Origin: Salvia splendens
Taxonomy: Eukaryota > Streptophyta > Magnoliopsida > Lamiales > Lamiaceae
Direction of reading: 5' to 3'
Length of the DNA stretch: 64,000 nt
Assembly (NCBI RefSeq): GCF_004379255.2
Contig: NC_056039.1
Span: 28,781,883 to 28,845,882 of the forward strand
Positions 46,701-57,981 of this stretch are shown here, piece after piece (within the stretch, counting starts at the first letter, position 1; every line of letters begins with the position of its first letter). Under the pieces are notes generated by a model, which worked only from the letters and a program-made list of their open reading frames with translations, had not been told where the DNA came from and searched no databases. The translations under genes and the position numbers were made by a program.

Positions 46701-48384
46701 TTGGTAACAATCTATAATCTATTCTAAATCATCAATCACCATCTATCACACTAGCGTTTCCACCATGCTGACCAAGCATTGGTAACTAAAAGGTACAGAA
46801 GGGCGCGCAAATCAATTTTTTATTTGAAATAGCATTTCACTACATTTATGTTTAACACAGCCTTACTATCATCACATCATGTTCGTCTTAGTATATTTCT
46901 CAACAGCACAAAACAAAAATAACCTGTTTACTGACTCCATATTAGTTTTTGAATAATACCCATGAGCTTATAGGCCCGAGAACTTACTTTTTTTTTTTAT
47001 AGAATCTTAAAACTTGTCTGAATTTAGTTTAGCAGACAGCCTTTTTACAGTGTGAACAAGATATTACTTCTTACCGTGAATTGATCAGGACGACGCTTTT
47101 CTGAAGCAAGAAAGTGTAAGCGCATTGTAGCAATTATTTCATACTCCTTCATCAATGTATAGCATGTCCAGAAAGTAAAGACATAGGCCATTACTACATG
47201 AGTCCAAAACCTGTGAATAAACGTATAAGTGTGATTCACATTTCAATCTATTCATGTAAAGCAAAAACTACACATTAACTATTGCACATGAAAATTTATA
47301 ATTAGAAGGCGTCTAGATCATGAACAATATCATGTGTACATCGAAGAAGACCAGAAACTGGAGGTGTGAATGTCCAAGAAGAAAATCTCTTGCATGTGTA
47401 AAAGATCTCCATTGCAGTTGAGTTAATTAGATTTATTCAATTATCAAACTGAAGACAATGGCCTGCAAATCATCTGAGATTAATGAGGAAATATTGTTTT
47501 CCTGCTACCCATTAGCAAATAGCAACAAAAAAATGCTCTGAGAAAGTTAGTCTCCACCTCACAGGTAGGTTAGAACTTTTTATGTCTCAATAAAAGGCTA
47601 TTGCAAAACACTAGAACAAACACCGATATAGAGCCAACATAGAAAAACATCTTATATACAAATGTAACCCAACTTTTGAATTTCTCAAAATAGGCGGTGT
47701 TTTCACAAGTTCATCCCGTTAAGAATAAATTAGATGTCGAGAACTCTGGAATAGCAAGTAACAAATCGAAGATGGTTTGAATTAACTCCTGACCTAGGTG
47801 ATCCATGCGGAACATTTGAAATAGAGAGCTTGTCAATATTACTAAATGTTATCTTTTCATCTCCTTGAGATAATACTGCCAAGGTGTTGTTCGTCCAGTT
47901 TACAGGCACAAGGATGGTCCACGAGAGCAATGTCACTGGAACAAAAATCTTTAGTCTGCATATACCAAAATGCAGAATCAGTTCACACTTTCCACTTATT
48001 TGGCAGCTTTGAACATTATATGATAAAGAATACAACGGCAAGTCAAGGAAATACAATAGGCAAATTATACCCAAGCAAGTAAATCCGCAGATAGGCAGCT
48101 GAATCCAGCCCTGCATGATCAATAAGCTCCGGCTCAGGCATCTTCAGTGCTTCTGGTACCCAATTCAGAAATCTAATGTAAGCTCTCCAGTCTAAATTGA
48201 CAATTTTGGTAACGAATGCGCCTGAGTGACTGGGACTACTTCTCAATCCCTTGAGGTACCATTTCGGAAAATATACTCGATCATTAAATGGCTGAAGCCG
48301 TAGGAAGGCAAATGCTATAAGAAAAATCAAGGCACTGAGAATATTAAATGCTGCTGCAACCCCTATATCTCCAAATGTCGCCAT
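40771..48384 (-). CDS. OSCA1-like (CSC1-like) hyperosmolality-gated cation channel, 11 coding exons
   Basis: Exons on the minus strand: 48071-48384, 47794-47955, 47075-47210, 46553-46654, 45457-45576, 45250-45330, 44037-44377, 42043-42288, 41469-41793, 41109-41342 and 40771-41028. They join in frame with GT-AG introns to 772 residues, the usual OSCA1 length. N-terminal helix region MATFGDIGVAAAFNILSALI; then the cytosolic RRM-like part with FTVLVRNVPPDTDES. DVFWPNLAIPYVSITIRKLI begins the conserved pore-forming membrane block, with FIQGVLPGLALKIFLIVLPT, IPMKATFFITYVMVDGWAG and FKDEEDDEDEGF in the tail. OSCA proteins are dimeric, mechanically and osmotically gated, calcium-permeable plasma-membrane channels. 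No defect is visible. A 5' UTR intron and a 309-bp tandem duplication in intron 7 are described separately. Which OSCA1 subtype it is cannot be settled here. Confidence 0.95.
41426..41450. repeat. (GA)n microsatellite in an OSCA intron
   Basis: About 12 GA units in the intron between coding exons 9 and 10, likely length-variable. Confidence 0.8.
42804..43423. repeat. Tandem duplication of 309 bp in OSCA intron 7
   Basis: 42804-43112 is repeated at 43113-43423, starting CAGTCCCTTCGTCTCTTAAG in both. I see only about two substitutions (CCAAATGTCGGCC against CCACATGTCGGTC), so the event is recent. A short CAG/ATCAG match at the joints could have guided it. The intron splice sites lie outside the repeat. 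Confidence 0.92.
43847..43888. repeat. 21-bp tandem repeat, two units
   Basis: ACTTATGGTAAGGAGCCTCGG occurs twice head to tail in the same OSCA intron. Confidence 0.9.
45729..45900. mobile_element. Stowaway fragment in an OSCA intron
   Basis: Left end CTCCCTCCGTCCCACAAGAG after TA, with the usual AGTATGCACTTT interior. The right inverted end is missing, so the copy is truncated. Confidence 0.6.
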
Positions 48385-48416
48385 GGCTTGCCTCTAGCTA
48401 ATCACCTAAACCTCCT

Positions 48417-48960
48417 GTTTCCAAACCAGAATATGTCAATTTCACATAAACCATCTATAACATGCCACATAATGCAGTCAATTCTGCTATGCCTATGTAA
48501 AACATTTCTACAATTGAAACATAAAGTTCAGGGTTTTACAATCAGATACATATTCCTGAATCATGTATAGTTATAGAATTGGAGAAAAAAGTTGACAAAA
48601 ATTAATTTAAGTCAGACTGTTGGCAGAATTACCCAAAACGCTAAATATCTTGTAAATCCACAGGCACAACTTAAAGCTGATAATAGTCCCAGCTGTTGAA
48701 CTGATTTTCAAAAAATACAAAGAAATATATATCCTATAACTTCCATAAGCAATTTACTGAATCCTCAACATCAAAATCATATTTGGCACCAGTAGACAGT
48801 AGCAGGTGCAAAGCAGAGGAATTTTACATATTACCTAACTCTCACCACTAACCGGAATTCAAAAACAGAACATCTCCAGCCGGCCGAATTGGTCAAAGAG
48901 AAAAGAGAATAAACACTAGAAACACACGAGAAAAAGTTATTTAAACGGGAAGAAAAACAT
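48417..48960 (-). other. 5' UTR intron of the OSCA-like gene
   Basis: On the minus strand a donor-like GTATGT follows CCGAATCATAA at about 48960. An acceptor GGAAACAG ends at about 48417, some 33 bases before the ATG. The layout fits a non-coding first exon joined to the ATG exon; it is predicted from sequence only. Confidence 0.6.
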
Positions 48961-49208
48961 ACTTATGATTCGGTAGCTCCAAAAACCGTGAAGAAAAGCA
49001 AAAAGAAATCAACTCAGAAGGTGGAGAGTTGCGGGTCGGGGAGTGAATAGAATTGATTCGAAGTTGAAGAAAAGGCAAAGAACATCCCCACAATCTTCTC
49101 CGCGAAGATATGTAATTACAGTAAACCACAAGACAAGCGCCTATACATACACAATACACACACTTACGGAATGAGAGAGAGATGGAGTAGTTGTGTGTGT
49201 CAAAAGAG

Positions 49209-49222
49209 GTATATATATATCA
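49209..49222 (-). promoter_or_regulatory. TATA box of the OSCA-like gene
   Basis: A TATATATATA run on the minus strand about 830 bp upstream of the ATG, placing the start of transcription near 49180-49190, just before the predicted non-coding exon. A GAGAGAGAGA patch lies downstream in the leader. Confidence 0.5.
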
Positions 49223-50377
49223 CAAAATCGAATAAGAGTCAAGCGACAATGGAGATTTTCTTCTGATTTGGAGTGGGATTTGTTGGCTACTGCGACTTTA
49301 TTTCTCTCACTGATAATTTTGTATGAATTCAGTATTGTTTTGTTTGCCTGATTGCTACGTTTTCAGTTTCCCCATTTGCTGCTATAATTGCTACTTATAT
49401 TTATTTCATTCATAACTAATTGAATAGTTTAGGTGAAGTATCGGCAAGTCGCATTAGTTCGGCAACGGCTATTTTCGTTGCCAGCGGATAAGCCTTGTGT
49501 ATTATTTATCACGAAGAAAAGCTATATATACATTTTTTTGAGGTTTATACTTATAGAATAAATTGTTTTGGAGGTTTTACTTAAAAATATTTTCAAATCT
49601 CCAATCATGTTTTTTGAATGTCAGAAAATATTTACAACCAAAAGAATAATAGCGGCATTTAGTTATGGATACTATAAAATTTGAATATAATTATCTTTGT
49701 GTGGAATTCAAATGGGAATTTATTCACATGAGCTTGTCCCTCCTATAGATAATGTAAATAATAATTTCAATCATTTGTGACAGAGAGGAAGTCTTGGGAT
49801 AGGCATCTCAGATATTCGTCCCTCGAAGTGGAAAACTACTTTGTCTAGATTCTAAAGTTAATGGAAGGTAAGGCGACTACTCTTTCGAAAGCAAAAGAGT
49901 AGAACATTAATGCCATTTTTTGGCCAGAGGCGGTTGTCTACCTATAACATACTATTACCTAACTATGTGATACTAATATGCAACTTTTTACACCACATGC
50001 TTCATTGACCTTCCAAGGAATACAAGTTTTTCAAATGAAGAAAAATTAAATACAAAAACTCTTCACGTGGCAATACAATTAATTTACTCCTACAAGTTCA
50101 GAGTGAGCCTTAATCCATTTATAATTGGTTTTCAATCTATATGATTTTGACTAATATGGTTTTATATTTAATTCTATATAAATTAATATGTTAGATATTA
50201 TCCTACGTCATGGATTTATGCAACAGTTTTCTCAAATATCAATTAAAATTATGTGCTAAAGTTATGTGCGTAGAAACTTAATGATTATTTTGGTTCTCCG
50301 AACTCCATCAATGTGTAAATGTATTTGGGATGATTCTACTTGTTACGAATAATGTCATTTTTATTTATGGGATGATA
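49223..50377. other. Upstream region of the OSCA-like gene
   Basis: No gene seen; moderately AT-rich, no element ends recognised. Confidence 0.4.
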
Positions 50378-51471
50378 CGCGGCGGATGGAGGTGGGGTCG
50401 CGTGGGGTCGGCCGACTCCACCGCCGACTCCGTCGACATTGGGATAAAATTACCCTTCATCAACCTCCGACCCCACGGCGTTCAAACCCCTGCCCCGGCG
50501 CCTACTCTTCGTCGTCATTCTTCACTTCTGATCTCTGAAGCGGTGGCGCTTATTATCTAACAAAAACTCCCACCGCCCATTCTCTGCAAAAAAAAACTCT
50601 CACCGCCCGCTTATTCTCTAATTTTAATTAAAAGTAGATTGTCTTACAAGTGGGCCTTTTATTAGGTTTATAAAACTTGTGTTTTTACAGCCCAATATAC
50701 TTTTTTTAAATATTATTCCAATTCCTAACTAATTCAAGCAGAATTAAAAATTTAACTTCTGATAGGCGATGACAGTAATTTTGAAGTAACCAATTCTTGC
50801 TGAGCATTTGCAGAAAGAATTATTTTTTTCTGATTTTATAGTAATAATCATTTTTTATATATTTTTTAAAAATTTCTTTTATTAGCTGATTCTATTTACC
50901 CTAACTTATATAATAGATATCATAATTATCCTTGTATTTTACTACAGACTTAAATGATTTGTTTTAAATATATTAAAGTACTGATTTTCGTTACTTTACT
51001 TCTAGGTTAATGAAAAAAAAAACTCATGTTTTTATCTATTCTTCTAATGTTGAACAAAAACCACAACAATTGAAAAATCATGGAGTAGTTGATAACAATC
51101 TTGACGAGATTAAAATTGATAAAAGAAAAATTAAGGTTGATCTAAGATTACGAGATTCTATTGATAGTTTTTATGTGAACATTCGAGATCATATTCGTAA
51201 AGAATATGTAGTCAAAGGTCCTTATCAATCAAAAGACCATGATTTCCAAAATAACTAACTAGAAACTCAAAAGATAGGAGAAGTTTTAGATTGTTTGTAT
51301 AAAGACTATGTTTGACTTGAATATAGTATGAAAAAAGATGTTGGATATTGCTTTCGGTATTTTTTTTAAGCGTGATTATTTATATTTTAATATTTTATTA
51401 GAAATAATTATTTAAATATTATATTGTTTTTAGTTCGACCCCACGGTTATAAATTCCTGGATCCGCCATTG
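50378..51471 (+). mobile_element. hAT element remnant (zf-TTF type), tentative
   Basis: The left end CGGCGGATGGAGGTGGGGTCG and the right end, read inverted, GGCGGATCCAGGAATTTATAAC...GTGGGGTCG share order and spacing, and match the GTGGCGGATCCAGG start common in plant hAT elements (from memory). No clean 8-bp duplication is visible. The interior holds the ORF fragment at 51010-51258. GC-rich left part, AT-rich right part. Confidence 0.5.
51010..51258 (+). pseudogene. Fragment of a zf-TTF/hAT-type transposase N-terminus
   Basis: 82 codons. The end VNIRDHIRKEYVVKGPYQSK resembles the start of the TTF-type zinc-finger region of plant hAT transposases, which commonly read NIRDQIRREY..KGPYQP. The zinc finger and dimerisation domains are missing. 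A stop follows at 51256-51258. Confidence 0.5.
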
Positions 51472-51783
51472 CGTCAATCAGTGAGCATTATTAAGTGGAG
51501 TGTATTTCGTCTTGTAGTTAGAGGGAACCCCTACTTTTACCATCAGATAATTTAATGTATTTTTGTTTCATTGTTTTATCTGTTCTTCATTTATTTATTC
51601 CATTCTATGGTAATGGCAAGAGTGTAGGTTGTATATATTGTATTTGTAAAATCTTATTCACAATTTATGAGAACGAAATTTATTTATTACATAATTTGTA
51701 TTCGTTATTACTATTTTTATTAAGAAATTATTATTTTTGTAATCTTATTTGTTGATTAAATTCATGAAAATAAGTAAGTAGTA

Positions 51784-52014
51784 CTCCATCCGTTTCTTAA
51801 AAATAGAATTTCTTTCTTTTTTGGTCTGTTACCTAAAAATATGAACTTTTCATATTAGGATATGGGTCTCACAATCTAGTAACACTAGTTCCACTAGTTC
51901 TCCTTTGCTATCTTATTTTACTTATTTTTTCTCTCTTTATCTCTCTTACTTTACTGATTTTGCAGTGAAACTCGTGTCGTTTCCAAAGTTCCTATTTTTA
52001 GGAAATAGAGGGAG
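51784..52014. mobile_element. Stowaway MITE
   Basis: 231 bp, ends CTCCATCCGTTTCTTAAAAATAG and inverted CTATTTTTAGGAAATAGAGGGAG, with TA on both sides. Confidence 0.85.
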
Positions 52015-52072
52015 TATACAAACAAGTCATTCTTCTATACTAAAAATTGATCGGTAGACTCATGGTAACATA

Positions 52073-52817
52073 TAGGCCTGGGGATTCGGTCGCTTCAGTT
52101 CCGACCGAACCGATTTTTCGGTTAACCGACTCCCATTTTTTTTGAAATCTAGAACCGAAACCGAACCCTTAGTCGGTTCGGACCTACAAGCTCTCCGGTT
52201 CCACCGAAGGAACCGAAATCAATTGCCGTCGGAGAAGTGGAGCAGCAATAGATGCGGTCTGCACAGCAACAACTGAGAAGAGTGGCTAAGAGGTGAGAGA
52301 AAAGACGGTCGGTACAACAACCGCGTCGGAACAACAACAACCGCGTCGGAACAACAGCTACCGAGAACAGTGGCATGGAGGAGAGAGCAGCCGCATTGGA
52401 TATCAACAGCAAAGAAGAGTGACAGGAGGAGAGAGCAATGGTGGTCGAAGAAGAGTGACAGGAGGAGAGAGCAACCGGGTCGGAACAGTAGCAACACGGA
52501 AGAAGGGAGAGGAGGAGAGAACAACGACGATTCTTTTTTTAGAAAGAACAACAACCGTTCTTCTTAGTTAATGACTTAGGGTCTTTTACAATTTTTTTAT
52601 TTTGAAAGATGATTGATTAAAATAAATATAGTGAAAAAGTAAAACACAATCAACCATTACGGTTCTTCAATTAGAACCGAGAACTGCCTAAATCCAAAAC
52701 TCACTAACCGAAACCGAACCTTAACCTTATTTTATTAGTTTTCGGTTAACCGAGAACTGAAAAAATAAGGTTCGGTCCTCGGTTAACCGAGAACCGGGAA
52801 CCGTTTCCCCACCCCTA
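52073..52817. mobile_element. hAT-type MITE with near-perfect 8-bp TSD
   Basis: 745 bp. Ends TAGGCCTGGGGATTCGGT and, inverted, TAGGGGTGGGGAAACGGT; duplication GTAACATA / GTTACATA (52065-52072 and 52818-52825, one mismatch). Subterminal CGGTTAACCGA palindromes lie at both ends. The interior holds imperfect GTGACAGGAGGAGAGAGCAA repeats, giving artefactual ORFs in several frames. Confidence 0.85.
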
Positions 52818-52825
52818 GTTACATA

Positions 52826-53262
52826 AGATTTTTCAGGTACCTTGTTGAAAAAAGTAATCGATATTCTCAACCTAAATAGAGGAGCACAATCTATTGCGAA
52901 TGGTTTAATGTCCTTAATCATACGCTTCCTGAGGAAATTCTGGATCACTAATCTTAAAATGCATCATATAGTAAAATTACCATAATATTTTAAAAAGTTT
53001 TTTATTTTTTATAAAATGAATTTCATTCTCTATTAATAATATTTTAACCAATTTTTTTTCTCTTATCTCTCCTACTTTATCAAATTTTATATTAAAATTT
53101 GTGATCATCTCTCTATTTTATTAATTTTTATACTACAATTTGTGTATTCTATTACCAAAACTATTAATATTGGACCGATCTATAGTATATTATGTTATAT
53201 GTGAACATTTTGTCGTAAATTCGTAATTAAGTGTAGAGCATACGTATTTATAAATAATTTCC
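52826..53262. other. Gene-free AT-rich DNA
   Basis: Nothing recognised. Confidence 0.4.
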
Positions 53263-53265
53263 TCA

Positions 53266-53507
53266 GGACATCCACAACGCTGCGGGCCAGACCGCACAAG
53301 TCCCGGCCCGCGGCCTGGCGCGTTGGAGAGAGACGAGACGCGGCTTGAGCCGCGCCTGGGGATGGAGGAGAGGCTCGGGGCCGCACCTGGTTGCGGCACG
53401 TCCTAGCGTTGGAGGTGTTGGGGCCGTGCCCGGTTGCGGCCAGTCTCAGCGTTGCAGGTGCACGGGCCGGACCCAGGCCTGAATCCGGGCCGGGGTTATG
53501 GATGCTC
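53266..53507. mobile_element. Small PIF/Harbinger MITE
   Basis: 242 bp, ends GGACATCCACAACGC and GGGTTATGGATGCTC, with TCA on both sides (53263-53265 and 53508-53510). Very GC-rich, with CGGGCC/GGCCCG motifs repeated; no ORF of meaning. Confidence 0.75.
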
Positions 53508-53510
53508 TCA

Positions 53511-54084
53511 AACCATACTATGTACTCGCCCCTCGTTCAAAAGATGCATCATGCATGCAACGTGTGTATTACTTATCAATTAATGAATGTAAATCTTACT
53601 TTAGTTATTTAATTTGTACTATATTTGCCCATTTAGTTAGCTCATAGATCTTCTGAGTTCTGATAGCTAGTACTCCTATTTAATACTACTAGTCCATAAG
53701 AGTAAAAATAAATTAACAAATATTGTATATACAATTTGTCCTTATATTTTGAACCGATTTTAATTTAAACTGATTTTTTTATTAAGCATTATTTTCTTAC
53801 TAAATTACCCTTTTTATAAAATATGGAAAGTATGAAAATATGGAAGATGAATACAATTAAAAAGGTGTCATTTATATATTGAAATTTTATAAACTAGGAT
53901 AATTTCATGGTAGCCGAGATTGTTGCTTATGCATATGTTTTAACAAACGAATATACTACTACTAATATTTATCACCAAATTATCGTTGAATTCAAAATTA
54001 TAAGATTACATATCTTAAAATTTTATACTTATAGTAGTTTGAAATACATAAATAAATAAACAAAATAAAATAGTAAAGACTAAA
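53511..54084. other. Gene-free AT-rich DNA
   Basis: Nothing recognised before the tandem array. Confidence 0.4.
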
Positions 54085-55195
54085 AAGAATGTGAATATTA
54101 TTTTACTGAATGATCATATTAGAAAATTAAGTATATACATGCAGTCGTCTATATAACTTACAATTTCAGTGATAATTTAAAAAAAAAATAGAGAAGATGT
54201 TATTTTATTTTTAATGAGACGGATGTAATATTATTTTGGATGATAATGCTAAGAATTTAAGTATATATGCATTGTTGTTTTTATAACTTAAAATTTAAGA
54301 AATATTTAAAAATAAAATTATTGCATGTGAATGACTATTATTATTTCATTTGATGACAACACTAAGAAATTATATAATAATAAAATAATTGGATGAGAAT
54401 GACCGTTATTATTTCATTGAATGATAACACTTAGAAATAAAGTATATGTACATATAGTTGTTTTTATTAACTTAGAATTTCAAAGATTATTTAATAATAA
54501 AATGATGAAATGTGAAAAACTATGATCATTTCCTTGAATGACGACACTAACAAATTAAGTGCATGTTTATCCACGTAGTCCTTTTATAAATTAGAATTTT
54601 ATAGATTATTTAATAGAATAATTGGATGCACTAAGAAATTAAGTATATATACAAGTAAATTTTTATAACTTTAAAGTATAAGAATTATTTAACAAAAAAT
54701 AATTGGATGTGAATGACTAATATTATTTCGTTGGATAATAACAATAACAAATCAAGTATATACATACATGTAGTCATCTTTATAACTTATAGTTTTAAAG
54801 ATTATTTAATAATAAAATAGTCGAATGTGAATGACTATAATTGTTACGTTGAATGATAACTCTAAGAAATTAAATATATATATTTGCATAACTTATAATT
54901 TTACTTAATACTGTTAAAATAATTAGATGCGAATGACAATCATTATTTAACACTAAATATATATACATGTTATCGTTTTTATAACTTAGGATTTTAAAGA
55001 ATTTAATGATAAAATAATTAAATAAGAATGACAATCGTTGGATGATAACACTAAGAAATGAAGTATATATACATGTAGTCATTTTTATAACTCTGAATTT
55101 TTATAGATTATTTTATAATTAGATGCGAATGACTATGATTATTTCATTGAATAATAACACAAAAAATTAAGTATATATAAATGTGGATTATGAGA
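54085..55195. repeat. Degenerate AT-rich tandem array (monomer about 100-118 bp)
   Basis: About nine to ten diverged copies of one unit lie head to tail. Each unit contains three blocks in order: GAATGACTATTATTATTTCA, a TAACACTAAGAAATTAAGTA block, and TATACATGTAGTC, followed by TTTATAACTTAGAATTTTAA and AATAATAAAATAATTGGATG. Anchor GAATGAC-like positions are near 54328, 54397, 54513, 54711, 54829, 54931, 55025 and 55127. Most spacings are 94-118 bp, with shorter or doubled ones where units lost parts. It has no coding content and ends directly at a Harbinger insertion. Confidence 0.8.
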
Positions 55196-55201
55196 AACTT
55201 A

Positions 55202-56159
55202 GGCCATCCACAACGCTGTCTCTATACCGTCTCTTAAACCGTCTCTTAACTACTATTTGAGCACTATTTGAGGGCCCCACTGTCCTTTTTTCCTCCATCT
55301 CTTAACTAAGAGACGGAACCTGCAACGCTCCGTCTCTTAACCGTCTCTATACCGTCTCTTAATTACTATTCATTCAATTTAATTTATAATTTTTTTTAAA
55401 ACCCAATTCAATTTAAACAAACACACTTTATTAAAACTAAAACAATATTACAACTTAACATTAAAAAAAACGAAGACATAATTAAAATTCTAAAAAAATA
55501 AAAATGACATAATTTAATCTTCTCCGCCAAAGTTTTCCCAAATGTGCTCAATTAGATCCTCTTGGAGTTGGGTGTGGGCGCTAGAGTCGCGTGTCCTTGC
55601 CCGAATAGCCAACCGTTCTTGTATAGATGGATGCGCTCCTCTCGTCGTCGATCTTCTTCGAGTGATTGTTCCATTAATTGGCGCATTTGCTCAAAAGGAT
55701 CCATTTGTTTGAGTTGATTGAAGATGGAAATTGGAGTGATAGAGAGGATTTGAGAGGAATAGATGTGTGTTTGTGTTTGAAATGAGTATGGAATAGAATT
55801 ATTTATAGAGTAAAAAAATAAAAAATTTAAAAAATGAAAATAAATATTTAACGGTAATATTACCGTTTAAAAAAAATTTTTTTTATTAAAAATCGATTTT
55901 TTTTTAAAAAAAATGAATTATTGCGTCATCAGTGACGACGCCCACTCGCGGGCCAGCGAGTGGGCGTCACGCACGCATGGGGACGTGCCACGTGTCTCGG
56001 GCGCGTGGCGAGACAGCTCGTCTCGTGTCTCTCCGAGACGAGCTACGCGACGAGACGGTCGCGAGCTGGAGACGAGATGGCCGCTGCAATGCGTCTCGCG
56101 GGGGTCTCGTCTCTCCGAGACGAGACGCGAGCCCGGCGCGAGACGCGTTGTGGATGGTC
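55202..56159 (-). mobile_element. PIF/Harbinger deletion derivative
   Basis: 958 bp. Ends GGCCATCCACAACGC and, inverted, GACCATCCACAACGC; TTA on both sides (55199-55201 and 56160-56162). Subterminal GAGACG/CGTCTC motifs are dense at both ends. The middle keeps a short minus-strand coding remnant (about 55515-55710, QMRQLMEQSLEE-type helix) but no full ORF. Confidence 0.85.
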
Positions 56160-56162
56160 TTA

Positions 56163-57978
56163 CTCTTTCCTAAATGGTCAACAAAAAGGGTAAATATGTA
56201 ATACATTATATTTTGAAAAGTAAAATACCTTAAATGTCCAATTTTGTGTATACAATTTTTTATTAATTTATCACTAGCCCGTAACATAGTATGTCAGCAT
56301 ATAAGTTTATTTTCTGGTACTCTGATCGAACTGAAACAACCAGTTAAAAGAATCTATTTCGCCTGACTAATTAAATACTTAGAAAACCGTTAAACAATGA
56401 ATTAAACAGAATTGTTTGTTCCAATTTCTGGATTAGCTGGCAGCAGGCATGAAGACCGTTTCGGATTAAACGTAATTCAGCCGGAGCTTTTGGACTCATC
56501 TTTTACCCATTCTTTAAAGCTAGTTAATATACATTTGAATTGCAATTTTGAATCGGCAATGAAAGCTCACTAAAACTTATAAATGCAAATGTCGGATAAT
56601 AAATTACAACTTGACTACCATTAATATTTTTCTTTTTCTTCTTTGATGGACAGATTTTGGAGAAGTCATTATTATCACTTAAAAAGTGTTATGTGCAATC
56701 TTCTTCTGAAAGGCTGTTCATTTGAAATTTCTAGTGTTTGCGCTTTGCATCTTAAATCAAGAGCTATATAGATTTCTTTTCCCTTACTATATTCATAAAT
56801 TTATATTCCTTCGTTGCTTAACACCCACAATTAACATTTGAATCATGACATGTCAGAAAATAATCTACGAAATTATTAATTACCCCTACTTATTCCACAA
56901 AATGCATAATTGCATATACTACCTACCAAATCCAACATATATGAAATTTTCTAATATTATTATTACAAATATACAGTTATACTTTAATTTGAAGTCTCGT
57001 ATGTAGGGGCGTCAATAATTGACCTATAAATCCAACATATATAAAATTTTCTAATATTACTATTAAAAACATACAGTTATACTTTAATTTGGATTGTAGT
57101 ATGTAGGGGCGTCAATAATTGACCTATATTATAATTAGTCTAAAACTGTTATAGTAGGCTATATAATTATAGCAGAACCCGACACATAAATAGGCCCCCA
57201 CAATGAGAACTTTTCTTTTCTTGGTTTAATTTTTTTGGAATTATTATTGAAACTTTATAGCAAAATAGTGGGACGGACAACAAATAAAGCCAGGGGAATT
57301 AGTTTATCTGTTTATGTGGCATAATTGTGAATTATGATGACTATGGCAATAATAAGATGAAAGTTGGTGATTGTGGTGGCAAACCACTCAGAGTAAGGCT
57401 CAGTCTCACTAATTTATTGATTGCATGCATTTCCTTTTCAATATCAAACATCATTTAGTTGTGGGCCTCAATAAATTCATACAAGCAGTAAACGATAGTT
57501 ATGCAATTAGTTAGTAGTAATAAATTATTTTCTATAGGTCAAAGTATTTTATTTTGGTCTATTTTTCATTTGTGAAATTAATTTTATTTGATTCAACTTA
57601 TTGTTTACACTTTGCCTTCACAATTTTGTTGAATATACTGTTAGTTGTTATTCTTGTAAAAATATTACTCCGCAGGAGTATTTTTTATGATGATTCGAAA
57701 ATTAAAAATGGCACAAAAAATAGATCCGAAACTTAATAAAAATAAAAGTTAAATAAAAAATATTATTAGAGAATTTGAAGAAAACAAAATATTTTGAAAC
57801 AAGGGGAAATTAAGAAAGTTTGAATATAGGAATTTTCTAGGAATTAAACGTATAATTTATTTTCTTATATGATTAGATACTGCCGTAAATATAGTAAGGG
57901 GAAAATTATGGAATAATATACTTTTCATAGTAATAGTTCAAATAAAACCAATTAAGTTCGATTTGTATTTTAGAGCCC
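56163..57978. other. Gene-free DNA with one tandem duplication
   Basis: No gene seen. It contains the 100-bp duplication at 56928-57127; otherwise AT-rich. Confidence 0.4.
56928..57127. repeat. 100-bp tandem duplication
   Basis: 56928-57027 and 57028-57127 share AAATCCAACATATAT at the start and GGGGCGTCAATAATTGACC near the end, with several substitutions. Confidence 0.85.
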
Positions 57979-57981
57979 TTA

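Noticed and set aside
52219..52571. Overlapping ORFs of 80-110 codons on both strands
   Set aside because: Products of a low-complexity repeat inside an hAT MITE; no domain.
55913..56201. Three overlapping ORFs rich in Arg/Ser
   Set aside because: Arise from the GAGACG subterminal repeats of the Harbinger derivative.
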